This document shows positions 8,819 to 18,446 of a stretch of 64,000 bases of DNA, one piece after another. Source of the DNA: Phyllobacterium zundukense. GTDB taxonomy: Bacteria; Pseudomonadota; Alphaproteobacteria; Rhizobiales; Rhizobiaceae. Under the pieces are notes generated by a model. That model had not been told where the DNA came from. It worked only from the letters and a program-made list of their open reading frames with translations, and did not search any database. The position numbers and the translations under genes are program-made. Positions within the stretch are counted from its first letter, which is position 1. Each line of letters begins with the position of its first letter. The DNA lies in NCBI RefSeq assembly GCF_002764115.1, contig NZ_CP017940.1:3756501-3820500 (forward strand). The letters run 5' to 3'.

Positions 8819-9760
8819 ATGGCACTGAAAGTCGCGGTCCAGATGGACCATATCAATTCGATCCGGATCGGTGGCGACACCACCTTCGCGCTCTGCCTCG
8901 AAGCACAGAAACGCGGCCACAACCTTTACCACTACACGCCTGACCGGCTGAGCATGCGCGATGGCGTCGTTTCGGCGCGCGTGGAAGAACTTAGCGTTCG
9001 TGACATCGAAGGCGATCACTTCACGCTTGGCAAACCGATTTCACGTGATTTGTCCGAGATGGACGTGGTGCTGCTGCGCCAGGATCCGCCGTTCGACATG
9101 AACTACATCACGACCACCCATATTCTGGAGCGTATTCATCCCAAGACGCTGGTCGTCAACGATCCGGCATGGGTGCGCAACAGCCCCGAAAAGATCTTCG
9201 TCACGGAATTTCCGGATCTGATGCCTGAAACGCTGATCACCAAGGACAGCCAAGAAATCGCGGCCTTCCGCAAGGAATTCGGCGACATCATTCTGAAGCC
9301 GCTATACGGCAATGGCGGTGCGGGTGTCTTCCATCTGGCCGATGGCGACCGCAACCTGACATCGCTGCTGGAAATGTTCGGCCAGATGTTCCGTGAACCC
9401 TTCATTGCCCAGCGTTATCTGAAGGATGTGCGTGCCGGCGACAAGCGCATCATCCTGATCGATGGCGAACCGGTCGGCGCCATCAACCGCGTGCCCTCCG
9501 AAACCGATGCCCGTTCCAACATGCATGTCGGTGGACGCGCCGAGAAAACCGAACTCACGGAGCGCGAGCGTGAAATCTGTGCGCGTATCGGGCCTTCCTT
9601 GCGCGAGCGCGGCTTCATTCTCGTCGGCATTGACGTGATCGGCGACTACATGACCGAAATCAATGTCACCTCGCCGACTGGTATTCGCGAGGTCAAGCGC
9701 TTTGGTGGTGCCGACATCGCCGCCCTGTTCTGGGATGCTGTGGAAGCCAAGCGCAGCTGA
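8819..9760 (+). CDS. gshB: Glutathione synthetase
   Basis: Joins gamma-glutamylcysteine and glycine using ATP in the cytoplasm. The 313-residue protein opens [20 protein letters not shown] and has the proteobacterial GshB N-terminal domain ([19 protein letters not shown]) and an ATP-grasp domain ([45 protein letters not shown]). The ATG at 8819 follows GGGGAA with six bases spacing; a GTG 33 bases upstream is an alternative. It is a single gene between the RlpA-like gene and the YifB ATPase. Confidence 0.96.
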   Translation: MALKVAVQMDHINSIRIGGDTTFALCLEAQKRGHNLYHYTPDRLSMRDGVVSARVEELSVRDIEGDHFTLGKPISRDLSEMDVVLLRQDPPFDMNYITTTHILERIHPKTLVVNDPAWVRNSPEKIFVTEFPDLMPETLITKDSQEIAAFRKEFGDIILKPLYGNGGAGVFHLADGDRNLTSLLEMFGQMFREPFIAQRYLKDVRAGDKRIILIDGEPVGAINRVPSETDARSNMHVGGRAEKTELTEREREICARIGPSLRERGFILVGIDVIGDYMTEINVTSPTGIREVKRFGGADIAALFWDAVEAKRS

Positions 9761-9876
9761 CCCTCTTCCCCTCTGACATGTTCCCTTAATGTTCTTGTCA
9801 TGCGGTGTGAATTGTGCTGATGTAGCGTCATTGGCACTTATTCATTTTAAACGTCCGTATTTTCAAGGAAGATTTC

Positions 9877-11409
9877 ATGGTCACCCGCGTCCGTACGGTC
9901 GCCTTTCAGGGTATTGAAGCCCAGCCTGTCGATGTGCAGGTAATGATCGCTCCAGGGAAAATGAGAATGCACATTGTCGGGCTACCCGACAAGGCCGTGG
10001 CGGAAAGCCGCGAACGCGTTCAGGCCGCTCTGCATGCTTCAGGTCTGTCGATGCCGGTGAAAAAGGTCACCGTCAATCTGGCACCCGCTGATTTACCCAA
10101 AGAAGGCAGTCATTACGATCTGCCGATCGCGGTCGGGCTGATGGCGGGTCTCGGCGCCATGCCAGCCGACGCCCTGCAATCCTACGTGGTGCTTGGCGAG
10201 CTTTCCCTCGACGGAACGATTACCCACGTCGCAGGAGTGCTGCCTGCAGCAATTGCCGCCAACCGGCAGGAGAAGGGATTGATCTGTCCCGCTCCCTGTG
10301 GTCCCGAGGCGGCATGGGCTGGTGCCGAGATCGATATTCTGGCGCCGCGCAGCCTGATCGGGCTCGCCAATCATTTCCGCGGCACACAGGTCCTGTCGCG
10401 CCCGGAGCCCGCCATGCAGGCCAGTGCGACTGGGCTGCCGGATCTGGCGGACATACGGGGGCAGGAGAGCGCCCGCCGGGCGCTGGAAGTCGCAGCGGCG
10501 GGCGGACACAATTTGCTCATGATGGGGCCGCCCGGATCGGGCAAATCCATGCTGGCGCAGCGGTTACCCTCGATCCTGCCGCCGCTGCTGCCACGCGAAC
10601 TCCTGGATGTCTCAATGATTGCCTCGATCGCCGGGGAACTGATGGGCGGCAAGCTGACAGACAGGCGCCCCTTTCGCGCCCCACATCATTCAGCTTCCAT
10701 GGCGGCGATGGTGGGCGGCGGTATCCGGGCCAAACCGGGGGAGGTCTCGCTCGCCCATCACGGCGTACTGTTTCTCGATGAGTTTCCCGAATTCACGCCG
10801 CAGGTCCTCGATTCCCTGCGTCAGCCGCTGGAGACAGGGGAGTGCATGATCGCGCGGGCCAATCACCGCATTTCCTATCCGGCACAGATCCAGCTTGTCG
10901 CCGCCATGAACCCTTGCCGTTGCGGCATGGCAGGCGAACCCGGCCACACTTGCGCCCGCGGACCGCGCTGCCGGCAGGATTATCAGGCGCGGATATCCGG
11001 ACCATTGCTCGATCGCATTGATATCAGGATCGACGTGCCATCTGTCAGCGCCACCGACCTCATTCGTCCTTCTGTTTCTGAGAGTAGCGCATCCGTTGCA
11101 GAACGGGTGGCGCGGGCGCGCACCATCCAGAAATGGCGGTTTGAACAATTGGGCGTTCCGTCGATTACCACCAACGCGCAATGCTCGGTTTCCCTGATTG
11201 AACAGGTGGCGCAGCCGGATGGCCCCGGTCTTTCGCTCCTGCAGCAAGCCAGCGAGCAGATGCGCTTTTCAGCCCGAGCCTATCATCGCGTGTTGAAGGT
11301 GGCGCGGACGCTCGCCGATCTCGACGGGCAGGAAACCGTGGGACGCATTCATCTCGCAGAAGCAATTTCCTACCGCATGGCAGCGGACACAACCAGCCAG
11401 GCGGCGTGA
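9877..11409 (+). CDS. comM: YifB/ComM family Mg-chelatase-like AAA+ ATPase
   Basis: Hexameric AAA+ ATPase. In naturally transformable bacteria ComM is a helicase that helps branch migration; in others YifB's role is unclear. The 510 residues show an N-terminal Lon-protease-like fold (VRTVAFQGIEAQPVDVQVMI), Walker A GPPGSGKSM at about 213-221, Walker B GVLFLDEFPEF, the sensor segment QLVAAMNPCRCG and a C-terminal Mg-chelatase subunit ChlI-like region (FSARAYHRVLKVARTLADL). The CRCG-x8-C-x4-C cysteines after the sensor could bind a metal. It lies 116 bases after gshB. The comM name is by family resemblance. Confidence 0.93.
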   Translation: MVTRVRTVAFQGIEAQPVDVQVMIAPGKMRMHIVGLPDKAVAESRERVQAALHASGLSMPVKKVTVNLAPADLPKEGSHYDLPIAVGLMAGLGAMPADALQSYVVLGELSLDGTITHVAGVLPAAIAANRQEKGLICPAPCGPEAAWAGAEIDILAPRSLIGLANHFRGTQVLSRPEPAMQASATGLPDLADIRGQESARRALEVAAAGGHNLLMMGPPGSGKSMLAQRLPSILPPLLPRELLDVSMIASIAGELMGGKLTDRRPFRAPHHSASMAAMVGGGIRAKPGEVSLAHHGVLFLDEFPEFTPQVLDSLRQPLETGECMIARANHRISYPAQIQLVAAMNPCRCGMAGEPGHTCARGPRCRQDYQARISGPLLDRIDIRIDVPSVSATDLIRPSVSESSASVAERVARARTIQKWRFEQLGVPSITTNAQCSVSLIEQVAQPDGPGLSLLQQASEQMRFSARAYHRVLKVARTLADLDGQETVGRIHLAEAISYRMAADTTSQAA

Positions 11410-11413
11410 AAAG

Positions 11414-11444
11414 GCTATGGCCGGATCCTTCGATCCGGCATAGC
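11414..11444 (-). terminator. Hairpin terminator between comM and the BTLCP gene
   Basis: Long imperfect palindrome GCTATG-GCCGGATC/GATCCGGC-ATAGC with a four-base loop. Read on the minus strand it is followed by CCTTTTC, so it most likely ends the BTLCP transcript, and it may also stop transcription from comM. Confidence 0.65.
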
Positions 11445-11461
11445 TGCTCAGGTTGAAATTT

Positions 11462-12076
11462 CTACTGAACCGAGCCAACCAGAATGTTGGTTGGAGCCTC
11501 GATGCTGACCCAGCGGCCCGTATTGTTGGTCGCCTGGCGCTTGAGGTAGGTGTATTCGGTTTCCGACCAGTTCTTCACGCCATCAACCAGATTGTCGAGG
11601 ATGAAATCGCCCTTGTCGGTACGTACGGTCAGGACTGCATGGCCTTCGCCATCGGGCTTGCGAACAACGGTGATCAGGAGATTGGCTGGAGAAATGCCCG
11701 CCTGCATGAGGTCGCGGCGCTTTAAGAGAACGTAGTCCTCACAATCGCCAACCTTGTCCGGATAGGCCCAATTTTCCTCGACGCCGTAAATTTCCATGTC
11801 CGTCAACGGCTTGATCTTCTGGTTGTCATTGCTGTTGACGTTGACAATCAGCTGCCAGAAATCATGGTTCATCTTTTCCGGCATCACATTGCGGCTGCGG
11901 ATCGAGCATTCATCCGGCTGCCGTTTGCAGAATTCGTAGTGGCCGATGGGCTGAGATGTCAGGCCGCCGGTGGTCATGAATGCCTCGGACGCCGAAGCGG
12001 AGTTTGCGCCAAGCGCCACCACGAAGATCGTCATGGCAATCCCCATGGACTTCCAAACCCTTGCCACTCCGAACAT
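11462..12076 (-). CDS. Bacterial transglutaminase-like cysteine proteinase (BTLCP, Peptidase C93)
   Basis: Exported papain-like or transglutaminase-like cysteine proteinase of the family common in alphaproteobacteria. In gammaproteobacteria the related LapG cleaves a surface adhesin. The 204-residue protein has a hydrophobic N-terminus ending in ANSASA (signal peptide, about 1-30). The catalytic triad is in order: Cys in VGDCEDYVLLKRRDL, His in GEGHAVLTVRT and Asp in ILDNLVDG. The ATG at 12076 is preferred over a TTG four codons upstream. Two CtrA-like boxes lie 29 and 95 bases upstream of the start, suggesting cell-cycle control. No LapA-like substrate or LapD partner is visible nearby, so the substrate is unknown. 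Confidence 0.88.
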   Translation of the reverse strand: MFGVARVWKSMGIAMTIFVVALGANSASASEAFMTTGGLTSQPIGHYEFCKRQPDECSIRSRNVMPEKMNHDFWQLIVNVNSNDNQKIKPLTDMEIYGVEENWAYPDKVGDCEDYVLLKRRDLMQAGISPANLLITVVRKPDGEGHAVLTVRTDKGDFILDNLVDGVKNWSETEYTYLKRQATNNTGRWVSIEAPTNILVGSVQ

Positions 12077-12104
12077 GCCCCACTCCAAACCCGATCAGCC
12101 ATCG

Positions 12105-12119
12105 TTAACAAAACGTTAA
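12105..12119. promoter_or_regulatory. CtrA-like box TTAA-N7-TTAA (proximal)
   Basis: Exact TTAA, seven bases, TTAAC, 29 bases upstream of the BTLCP start. It matches the alphaproteobacterial CtrA full-site pattern. Binding is inferred. Confidence 0.5.
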
Positions 12120-12170
12120 CGGCGCGAGGGGACATGAGTCAATCACAATGGCGCCACGATCCCGCCATTG

Positions 12171-12185
12171 TTAATATATGGTTAA
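12171..12185. promoter_or_regulatory. CtrA-like box TTAACCAT-N3-TTAA (distal, minus orientation)
   Basis: Read on the minus strand this is TTAACCATATATTAA, which contains the strong TTAACCAT half-site together with the TTAA-N7-TTAA spacing. It lies 95 bases upstream of the BTLCP gene, 66 bases from the proximal box. Confidence 0.5.
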
Positions 12186-12446
12186 AATTTGAAGTTTCGC
12201 GATTTCCCAATATTATTGAGAGTTCGAACCCGTCGACTGCCAGACGATTCTGTGTTTCCAATCAATGAGTAACAGGCTCGTAGCGCTTTCTTCAAAAGGC
12301 GCTCATATCATTGATTGTATTATATTTTTTTGAAAAAATACCGGTAGGGAAGATGATGGAAGACCGCGTGAGCCGGCCGTTCGACCCTTTAACACACCTA
12401 CATTGAATGGCTTAGGCCAAAGGAACCCGTTAACCTGGCCCAAGGC
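12186..12446. other. Non-coding remainder of the BTLCP/phaZ gap
   Basis: The whole gene-free stretch is 12077-12446. Apart from the two CtrA-like boxes it holds an AT-rich run near 12317-12342 and GTTAAC near 12430. Both flanking genes are on the minus strand, with phaZ ending at 12447. No RNA gene or protein-coding potential is evident. Confidence 0.4.
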
Positions 12447-13724
12447 TTAGCCTTGCGCGCGTTTTCCGATGGGCGTGACGTTGCTCCTGCGGTTCACCTG
12501 TGCGTGATCGTTAACAAACTGGACGATACGCGGGGCAATCTCAGAGCGGAAACGCGACCCATTGAATACGCCATAGTGGCCGACCTTTGGCTGCAGATAA
12601 TGCATCCGCATCTCTTTCGGAATATTGACGCAGAGCGTCTGGGCAGCCTTGGTCTGACCGACGCCGGAAATGTCGTCGTTCTCGCCTTCAACGGTCAGAA
12701 GCGCGACATTGCGGATGGCAGAGGGGTCAACCGGCGCGCCGCGATGGGTCATTTCGCCCTTGGGCAGTGCTTGCCGGACGAACACCGTATCGACGGTCTG
12801 CAGGTAGAATTCCGCCGTCAAATCCATCACTGCCAGATATTCATCATAGAATTCGCGGTGCTTGTCGGCCGAATCCCCATCTTCCGCCACCAGATGCCCG
12901 AAGAACTCTTTATGCGCCGTGATGTGGCGATCCAGATTCATGCTCATGAAGCCGGAAAGCTGCAAAAAGCCGGGATAGACATCCCGCATGAAACCGGCAT
13001 GCGGCCAGGGAACCGACATGATCACATTGTCGCGGAACCAGTTGATACCCTTTTCCTCAGCCAGTTTGTTGACGGCGGTCGGATTCTTGCGGGTATCGAT
13101 CGGACCACCCATAAGCGTCATGCTGGAGGGTGCGAAATGATCGCCATTGGCCTCCATGATGGAAACTGCGGCAAGCACGGGAACCGAGGGCTGGCAAACA
13201 GCCACAACATGGGTGTCCTCGCCCAATGCATGAAACATTTCAATGACATAGTCGATATAGTCGTCAAGATCGAAATCGCCGTCACTGAGCGGCACAGTGC
13301 GCGCATCGACCCAGTCGGTGATATAGACTTCCGCATGCGGCAGCAGCGCTTCTACCGTGCCGCGCAGCAGCGTCGCATAGTGACCTGACATCGGCGCGAT
13401 CACCAGAATCTTCGGATCGGCAGGGCGTTTGGCAGCCAGAGAACGTTTGAAATGAATCACCTTGCAGAAGGGTTTCGACCAGACGATCTTTTCCTTCACA
13501 TCGGTTTCGACCCCGTCAACCAATGTTGTCGGCAGGTCGAAGACAGGCTTGCCATAGGCGCGCGTGGTGCGTTCGAACAGCTCGCACATGGCAGTGATCG
13601 AGCGCCCGACCACCGTTTGAGACAATGGATTCAGTGGGTTATCGTAGAACAACTTGGTTGCGTCGGCGAAGGCCCGGTATGGCTGGAGGGCGGCATGGTT
13701 GAGTTCATAAAGCTGGTAGAACAT
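12447..13724 (-). CDS. phaZ: Intracellular polyhydroxyalkanoate (PHB) depolymerase
   Basis: Mobilises stored poly-3-hydroxybutyrate granules in the cytoplasm. The 425-residue length and the opening MFYQLYELNHAALQPYRAFA are typical of the short-chain intracellular PhaZ of rhizobia and Cupriavidus. The nucleophile elbow reads VVAVCQPSVPVLAA at about 165, with Cys in the serine position, as known for this enzyme class. The later segments TVEGENDDISG and KVGHYGVFNGSRF supply the Asp and His. The ATG at 13724 follows GGAAAATGGA; a longer form from 13760 would add a Cys-rich, unlikely N-terminus. It is monocistronic, with a 185-base upstream gap. Confidence 0.93.
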   Translation of the reverse strand: MFYQLYELNHAALQPYRAFADATKLFYDNPLNPLSQTVVGRSITAMCELFERTTRAYGKPVFDLPTTLVDGVETDVKEKIVWSKPFCKVIHFKRSLAAKRPADPKILVIAPMSGHYATLLRGTVEALLPHAEVYITDWVDARTVPLSDGDFDLDDYIDYVIEMFHALGEDTHVVAVCQPSVPVLAAVSIMEANGDHFAPSSMTLMGGPIDTRKNPTAVNKLAEEKGINWFRDNVIMSVPWPHAGFMRDVYPGFLQLSGFMSMNLDRHITAHKEFFGHLVAEDGDSADKHREFYDEYLAVMDLTAEFYLQTVDTVFVRQALPKGEMTHRGAPVDPSAIRNVALLTVEGENDDISGVGQTKAAQTLCVNIPKEMRMHYLQPKVGHYGVFNGSRFRSEIAPRIVQFVNDHAQVNRRSNVTPIGKRAQG

Positions 13725-13909
13725 TCCATTTTCCGATCGATCAACACAACAGCAATCCAAGGAACATTACCCTTACAGGTGAAAATATTCTTGATTGGTC
13801 AGTGACCCTACTGGGTTCTACCGATATTGCAATGCAACAAAAGATTAAGAGAACAGAAAAATGTTCACTATTTTTAGTTGCATTGCGGTTGAGTTGATCG
13901 AGACTCTAT

Positions 13910-14197
13910 TCAGACCCCTTCGACAACCAGCATTTCCGCATCAGCAACAGTGATGCGGATCGCCTTTGCCGCCTGATATTCGGGCGAGTTGTAGCAATCG
14001 ACCGCGGCTTGCACCGATGGAAATTCGATGACGACGTTGCGGGCGCGCGCCTGACCTTCGAGCACATGGTACGACCCGCCCCGGGCGAGAAAGTTGGCAC
14101 CGTACTTTTCGAAGGCAGGTTTGGCCGTCGATACATAGTCCTTGTAGCGTTCCGCATCCCTCACATCGACGCGTGCAATCCAATATCCCTTGGCCAT
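13910..14197 (-). CDS. DUF1330 domain-containing protein
   Basis: Small cytoplasmic protein of 95 residues with the ferredoxin-like alpha/beta-barrel DUF1330 fold. Visible family blocks are KGYWIARVDVRDAERYKDYV, FEKYGANFLARGG, NVVIEFPSVQAAVDCYNSPEYQ and RITVADAEMLVVEG. The biochemical role of the family is not established. The ATG at 14197 is preferred over a GTG three codons upstream because the GGGTGAG region then serves as ribosome-binding site. Its strand neighbours, pyrF upstream and phaZ downstream, give no functional hint. Confidence 0.85.
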   Translation of the reverse strand: MAKGYWIARVDVRDAERYKDYVSTAKPAFEKYGANFLARGGSYHVLEGQARARNVVIEFPSVQAAVDCYNSPEYQAAKAIRITVADAEMLVVEGV

Positions 14198-14333
14198 TCT
14201 ACTCACCCTTTCACAACCAAATTACCCGACAAGGTTGAAAAACTTGTCCCATTTCAGCCAATTCTTGCATGAGATTCAACGATTCGCGTCAAGTTTCGTC
14301 GAAAGTCGTGCTGTTTCTTTCAGATATATGGCT

Positions 14334-15032
14334 TCAGGCGTTTGTCATTTCCGCGAGGATCGCCTCGGCGGAAGCCTTGCGATCTGAAGCACCGACGACC
14401 GGCCGCCCGACCACCAGGTGGCTGGCGCCCGAACGCAGCGCATCGGCGGGTGTCATGACACGCTTCTGATCGCCGGCATCGGCACCGATTGGTCGAATGC
14501 CAGGAGTGACGATAGCCAGGCTTGGGCCAACGATCTTGCGCACCGCAGCGGCTTCGGTTGCCGCACAGACGATCCCGCCCATCCCCGCATGAAGCGCCTG
14601 TTCGGCCCGGATCAGGACCAGGGTATGCGGGTCGTGCTCATAGCCCGCATCGATCATGTCCTGCTGGTCCATCGAGGTCAGGACTGTCACGCCAAGCAGG
14701 CAAAGGTCCGACCCTCGCGCCGCTTCGACCGCGGCCTTCATCGCCTTGGGATAGGCATGCAGGGTCAGCATGGAAACGCCCATCTTGACGATGTTCTCAA
14801 CGCCCTTGGCGACAGTGTTGTCGATATCGAGCAGCTTCATGTCGAGAAAGACTTTCTTGCCTGAGCTGGCGAGCTCGCTGGCAAACCCAAGGCCCCCGGC
14901 GAATGCCAGCTGATAGCCGATCTTGTAGAACGACACCGTATCGCCGAGTTCGCTGACAACCTGTTCCGCAGCCTTGAGTGTCGGCACATCAAGGCCGACG
15001 ATCAGGCGCTCGCGCAAAGCCGCATCCGTCAT
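14334..15032 (-). CDS. pyrF: Orotidine 5'-phosphate decarboxylase
   Basis: Last step of de novo UMP synthesis: OMP to UMP plus CO2. The 232-residue protein has the type-1 signature [13 protein letters not shown] (catalytic Lys-Asp array, about 61-73), the N-terminal [38 protein letters not shown] and [15 protein letters not shown] for phosphate binding. An AAGGTGG ribosome-binding site precedes the ATG. It is typically found near dnaJ and a flavin reductase in rhizobia, as here. Confidence 0.97.
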   Translation of the reverse strand: MTDAALRERLIVGLDVPTLKAAEQVVSELGDTVSFYKIGYQLAFAGGLGFASELASSGKKVFLDMKLLDIDNTVAKGVENIVKMGVSMLTLHAYPKAMKAAVEAARGSDLCLLGVTVLTSMDQQDMIDAGYEHDPHTLVLIRAEQALHAGMGGIVCAATEAAAVRKIVGPSLAIVTPGIRPIGADAGDQKRVMTPADALRSGASHLVVGRPVVGASDRKASAEAILAEMTNA

Positions 15033-15125
15033 GACAAACCACCTTTTTTTGTTGATCGTTCCCCAATCGCACAGAAGGGCGCATTAGGAAATAACCAATT
15101 GGTGGAACGGAGGCAGAAATCGCAA

Positions 15126-15710
15126 TTAGGCGGGGAGTATCGACACTCGGGCATGGTCAATCAACGACTGGCAGACCCGCTGCATCGATTTCGCGGTGCG
15201 CTCGTCCCGGAAGGAGCCATCCTCCGCAAAAGCCTCATGGGCGTGGATGACCGAGCATTGCTCGGTGATGATCTGGGTTCCGACATTCATCAGCACGGAG
15301 CGCAAATGATAGAGGCCCCGAGCCCCGCCGAAATTGCCTTCCGATGAGGAACACAGCGCGACAACCTTGCCGGCATAGGGCTTCAAAGGCTTCTCGCCAT
15401 CCTTCGAGATGCGGCTGACCCAGTCGATGGTGTTCTTCAGCAGCGGTGGGATGGAGGAGTTATATTCCGGTGATGCGATCAGAATGGCGTTGTGGGCAGC
15501 AAACAACCGGCCCAGCTTCATGGCATTCTCCGGGATGCCTTTTTCCTTTTCGTGATCCTGATCCATGATCGGCAGCGGATAATCGATCAGTGCAATGCGC
15601 GTCACCTCCGCGCCAAGATCCGCCAAGGTCTTTGCAGCCACATTGGCCACCTGTTTGCTATAGGCACCGGTGCGATTTGAACCTGCAAAAACGAGAATCT
15701 TCGGCAGCAT
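15126..15710 (-). CDS. NADPH-dependent FMN reductase family protein
   Basis: Flavodoxin-fold oxidoreductase of 194 residues that probably uses FMN and NAD(P)H to reduce quinones, azo compounds or chromate. The phosphate-binding loop is AGSNRTGAYSKQVA near residue 10, and the flavin/dimer segment is ASPEYNSSIPPLLKNTIDWVSR near 80; VALCSSSEGNFGGARGLYHLR follows. This resembles ChrR/YieF-type reductases. It lies 93 bases upstream of pyrF on the same strand. The physiological substrate is not deducible. Confidence 0.88.
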   Translation of the reverse strand: MLPKILVFAGSNRTGAYSKQVANVAAKTLADLGAEVTRIALIDYPLPIMDQDHEKEKGIPENAMKLGRLFAAHNAILIASPEYNSSIPPLLKNTIDWVSRISKDGEKPLKPYAGKVVALCSSSEGNFGGARGLYHLRSVLMNVGTQIITEQCSVIHAHEAFAEDGSFRDERTAKSMQRVCQSLIDHARVSILPA

Positions 15711-15758
15711 TAAGGCCCCTTCTGCGACACTTGGAACGTTGGAGGGGACTATAGGCGC

Positions 15759-16355
15759 TCAATCGACCCGGCGGTAGACCCACAACCGGGCTGGCGGGAC
15801 GTTGCGAATGATGAAATCGAGGTGTTCGATCTTGTAATTACCGCGACCTGCCGGAACCGGTGACATGGGTCCATAGGTGATCTGGACGATGGGCCGGCCA
15901 TGCGGAATGCGGCGGAGCAGGTCCTCAATGATCTTGACGCGCTCGCCGACGGGAAAATTCAGAAGCGGAACCGCAGAGACGACCGAATCGAACTTCTGGT
16001 CGCGCTTGTCACCAAGCGTCGCATCCAGATTGAAGGCGTCGCCCTCGATGATATTCACGCCGGGGAAATCCTCGCGCAAATGCTCGGCAAAATCCGAGGA
16101 ATACTCGACGCTGTAAAGATCGGAGGGAGCAACGCCGCGACCCAGAATTGCGCGGGTAATGACGCCGGTACCAGGTCCAAGCTCAAGGACCGGGAGGCCT
16201 GAATGCGGATTGACGACGCTGGCCATGCGGCGCGCGGTGATGGAACTTGTCGGCAGAATCGAGCCGACAGCCTTCGGGCCATGCATCCATCCCTTGAAGA
16301 ATCGAATTTCCTCGCCAAACTTCTCGGCCAGTTTCTTCCCCAATGGTCGTGACAT
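15759..16355 (-). CDS. pmtA: PmtA-like phospholipid N-methyltransferase
   Basis: SAM-dependent methyltransferase of 198 residues. In rhizobia, PmtA makes phosphatidylcholine by three methylations of phosphatidylethanolamine at the membrane. SAM motif I is VLELGPGTGVITRAI (about 58-72), and the N-terminus MSRPLGKKLAEKFGEEIRFF with WMHGPKAVGSILPTS is typical of the Sinorhizobium-type enzyme. The ATG at 16355 is chosen because GGAGG then lies six bases upstream; the ATG at 16361 would abut it. It lies between a flavin reductase and dnaJ on the same strand. A general rRNA-like methyltransferase role is less likely. Confidence 0.85.
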   Translation of the reverse strand: MSRPLGKKLAEKFGEEIRFFKGWMHGPKAVGSILPTSSITARRMASVVNPHSGLPVLELGPGTGVITRAILGRGVAPSDLYSVEYSSDFAEHLREDFPGVNIIEGDAFNLDATLGDKRDQKFDSVVSAVPLLNFPVGERVKIIEDLLRRIPHGRPIVQITYGPMSPVPAGRGNYKIEHLDFIIRNVPPARLWVYRRVD

Positions 16356-16439
16356 GCTCATCCTCCGTCGCATCCAGACAAGTCTATGCCGCAAGTAGTG
16401 GCGGAAGCAAGGCCGACCGTTCCGAAAGCCTCAATAAAA

Positions 16440-17570
16440 TTACTCGCTTAGCCCCTCGAAGAAGTCCTTCATGCGGGCAAAGAAACCTGACGATTGCGGG
16501 CTGTTATCCTGCGACGACATGCGTTCGAACTCCTCGAGAAGTTCACGCTGACGCTTGTTCAGATTCTGCGGTGTTTCGATAGCGATCTGAATATAGAGGT
16601 CGCCCATGGCGGGCTGGCGCAATACTGGCATGCCCTTGCCCTTCAGGCGGAATTGCTTGGCGTTCTGGGTGCCATCGGGGATTTTAACCCGCGTCTGCGT
16701 GCCATCGAGCGTCGCCACTTCGAATTGTCCGCCCAGGGCGGCTGTCGTCATCGAGATCGGAACCTTGCAATAGAGGTCCGCACCATCGCGCTGGAAGAAC
16801 TCATGCGGCTTCAGTGACAGGAAAATATACAGATCACCTGACGGTCCGCCACGCAGGCCTGCTTCGCCTTCGCCAGTCAAACGAATGCGGGTACCGTCTT
16901 CGATGCCGGCTGGAATGTTGACAGAAAGCGCGCGCTCTTCGGTGATCCGGCCTTGGCCGCTGCACTTCGAGCAGGGGTCCTTGATGATCTGGCCCCGGCC
17001 ATGGCAGGTCGGGCAGGTACGTTCGATCGAGAAGAAGCCCTGCGCGGCGCGCACGCGGCCCGAGCCGCTACAGGTGGTGCAGGTGACAGGGGAGGTGCCA
17101 ATCTTGGCCCCGCTTCCCGAGCATTCGTCACAGGTAATCGAGGTTGGTACCCGGATTTGCGCCGTCTTGCCGGTATAGGCTTCTTCCAGCGTGATTTCCA
17201 TGTTGTAGCGCAGGTCCGCACCGCGTTCGCGGCCACCGGAACGGCGCTGGCGGCCACCACCCATCATCTCGCCAAAAATGTCTTCGAAAATATCGGCAAA
17301 CCCGCCGGCACCGCCAAATCCACCGCCGCCGCCATTCATGCCGCCGTTCTCGAAGGCAGCATGACCGAACCGGTCATAGGCCGCACGCTTCTGCGGATCC
17401 TTCAGCGTTTCATAGGCCTCGCCGATTTCCTTGAACCTGTGCTCGGCATCAGCGTCGCCCGGATTCTTGTCTGGGTGAAATTGCATCGCCAGTTTACGGA
17501 AAGCGCTCTTGAGCTCTTTCTCATCAGCGCTTCTCGCTACGCCGAGGGTTTCGTAATAGTCAGCCTTCAT
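16440..17570 (-). CDS. dnaJ: Chaperone DnaJ (Hsp40)
   Basis: Co-chaperone that delivers substrates to DnaK and stimulates its ATPase. The 376-residue type-I protein has a J domain with HPD in [10 protein letters not shown], a Gly/Phe-rich linker ([15 protein letters not shown]), four zinc-finger repeats ([32 protein letters not shown]) and the C-terminal substrate-binding domains. It is on the same strand as dnaK, but about 930 bases separate the two, with an unrelated gene in between, so it may have its own promoter. Confidence 0.97.
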   Translation of the reverse strand: MKADYYETLGVARSADEKELKSAFRKLAMQFHPDKNPGDADAEHRFKEIGEAYETLKDPQKRAAYDRFGHAAFENGGMNGGGGGFGGAGGFADIFEDIFGEMMGGGRQRRSGGRERGADLRYNMEITLEEAYTGKTAQIRVPTSITCDECSGSGAKIGTSPVTCTTCSGSGRVRAAQGFFSIERTCPTCHGRGQIIKDPCSKCSGQGRITEERALSVNIPAGIEDGTRIRLTGEGEAGLRGGPSGDLYIFLSLKPHEFFQRDGADLYCKVPISMTTAALGGQFEVATLDGTQTRVKIPDGTQNAKQFRLKGKGMPVLRQPAMGDLYIQIAIETPQNLNKRQRELLEEFERMSSQDNSPQSSGFFARMKDFFEGLSE

Positions 17571-17715
17571 CCAGACACTCGTTCCTAGAAAATCGCAAAT
17601 GCTTCTTCAGAAGCCTGTTTAAAGGCGGTATTTAGGTGTTCGTCGCCATGAATGCCATAGCCAACTTACATTGATTCGCTCGAAATGGCGCATATTTGCG
17701 CATTATTGCGATTGT

Positions 17716-17753
17716 GTGGCAAGTCTTCCACGATTGTGGTGTTGGCTTGCCAC
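17716..17753. repeat. Inverted repeat GTGGCAAG-N22-CTTGCCAC
   Basis: Perfect 8-bp arms at 17716-17723 and 17746-17753, starting five bases beyond the stop of the orphan gene. No T tract follows on either strand, so it is a weak terminator candidate or a boundary of inserted DNA. Confidence 0.5.
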
Positions 17754-17758
17754 GTGAT

Positions 17759-18274
17759 TCAGTGCCAACCATCAAACTCGTGATAGTTCCAATCGGCATC
17801 GGCGATCGAATTTTCCCAGTTTTTTACGCCTTCCCATGCCTCGTCAACGATCGACGAACTGTCGTACCAGACCTGTTCGTCAAATGAACGAGGCCCGCCC
17901 GTAAGTTTTGCTATCACCGCACTCGTCAGATCGGCAAAACGGAGTTGAAAGCTGTCGAACGCGCCGAATCTGATCGTTACTGTCTTCGTGTATTTCGCCA
18001 AGTTGGCCAGATCGTCTTCACTAAACCAGTCGGCCTCTTCCGGATCGAAGTCATAGACATCGAGCTCGAATCCACTCATCAAGTCCTTGTCTTTCAGAAC
18101 TGCAATCTTCGGGTGGGACAATCGAAACTTGAAGGGGAGAAACCCGGATTGCGTGACGAACGAAAAACCCGGATAAACCTCACAGGTCATTTCGAACTTG
18201 TTCAACTCGGCGATCATTGCCGGGATAATATCGTCGGAAATTTCGTTCACATGCACGTGGAATTCCATACTCAT
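17759..18274 (-). CDS. Unrecognised acidic protein between dnaK and dnaJ
   Basis: I do not recognise this 171-residue protein. It has no signal peptide or membrane helix. It is rich in Asp, Glu, Phe and Trp, for example FELDVYDFDPEEADWFSEDD near 88-107, and ends ADADWNYHEFDGWH. The predicted pattern of short strands and helices suggests a compact soluble domain. AAGGAATAG lies just before the ATG, so it is probably expressed. Base composition around it is AT-richer than dnaK and dnaJ, and an inverted repeat follows the stop; both fit later insertion. An immunity-like or stress-accessory role would be guesswork. Confidence 0.65.
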   Translation of the reverse strand: MSMEFHVHVNEISDDIIPAMIAELNKFEMTCEVYPGFSFVTQSGFLPFKFRLSHPKIAVLKDKDLMSGFELDVYDFDPEEADWFSEDDLANLAKYTKTVTIRFGAFDSFQLRFADLTSAVIAKLTGGPRSFDEQVWYDSSSIVDEAWEGVKNWENSIADADWNYHEFDGWH

Positions 18275-18446
18275 AATCTATTCCTTTGAAAAATAAAGAT
18301 AAAATCTCTCAAGTCTAAATATTGCATTTCCATGCCAGCCTGAAAACGTCAATGCATGTTCTTCTTATGTTCTATCAGTGCAAGCGTCAATTATCCGAAA
18401 GTCTGACCATGTGTCTCGTTGAATGCTGAGCAGAAAATCGGAAAAC

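Noticed and set aside
12221..12245. GTTCGAA motif resembling a tRNA T-loop
   Set aside because: No matching acceptor stem, D-arm or anticodon arm can be built around it; it is an isolated match in an AT-rich gap.
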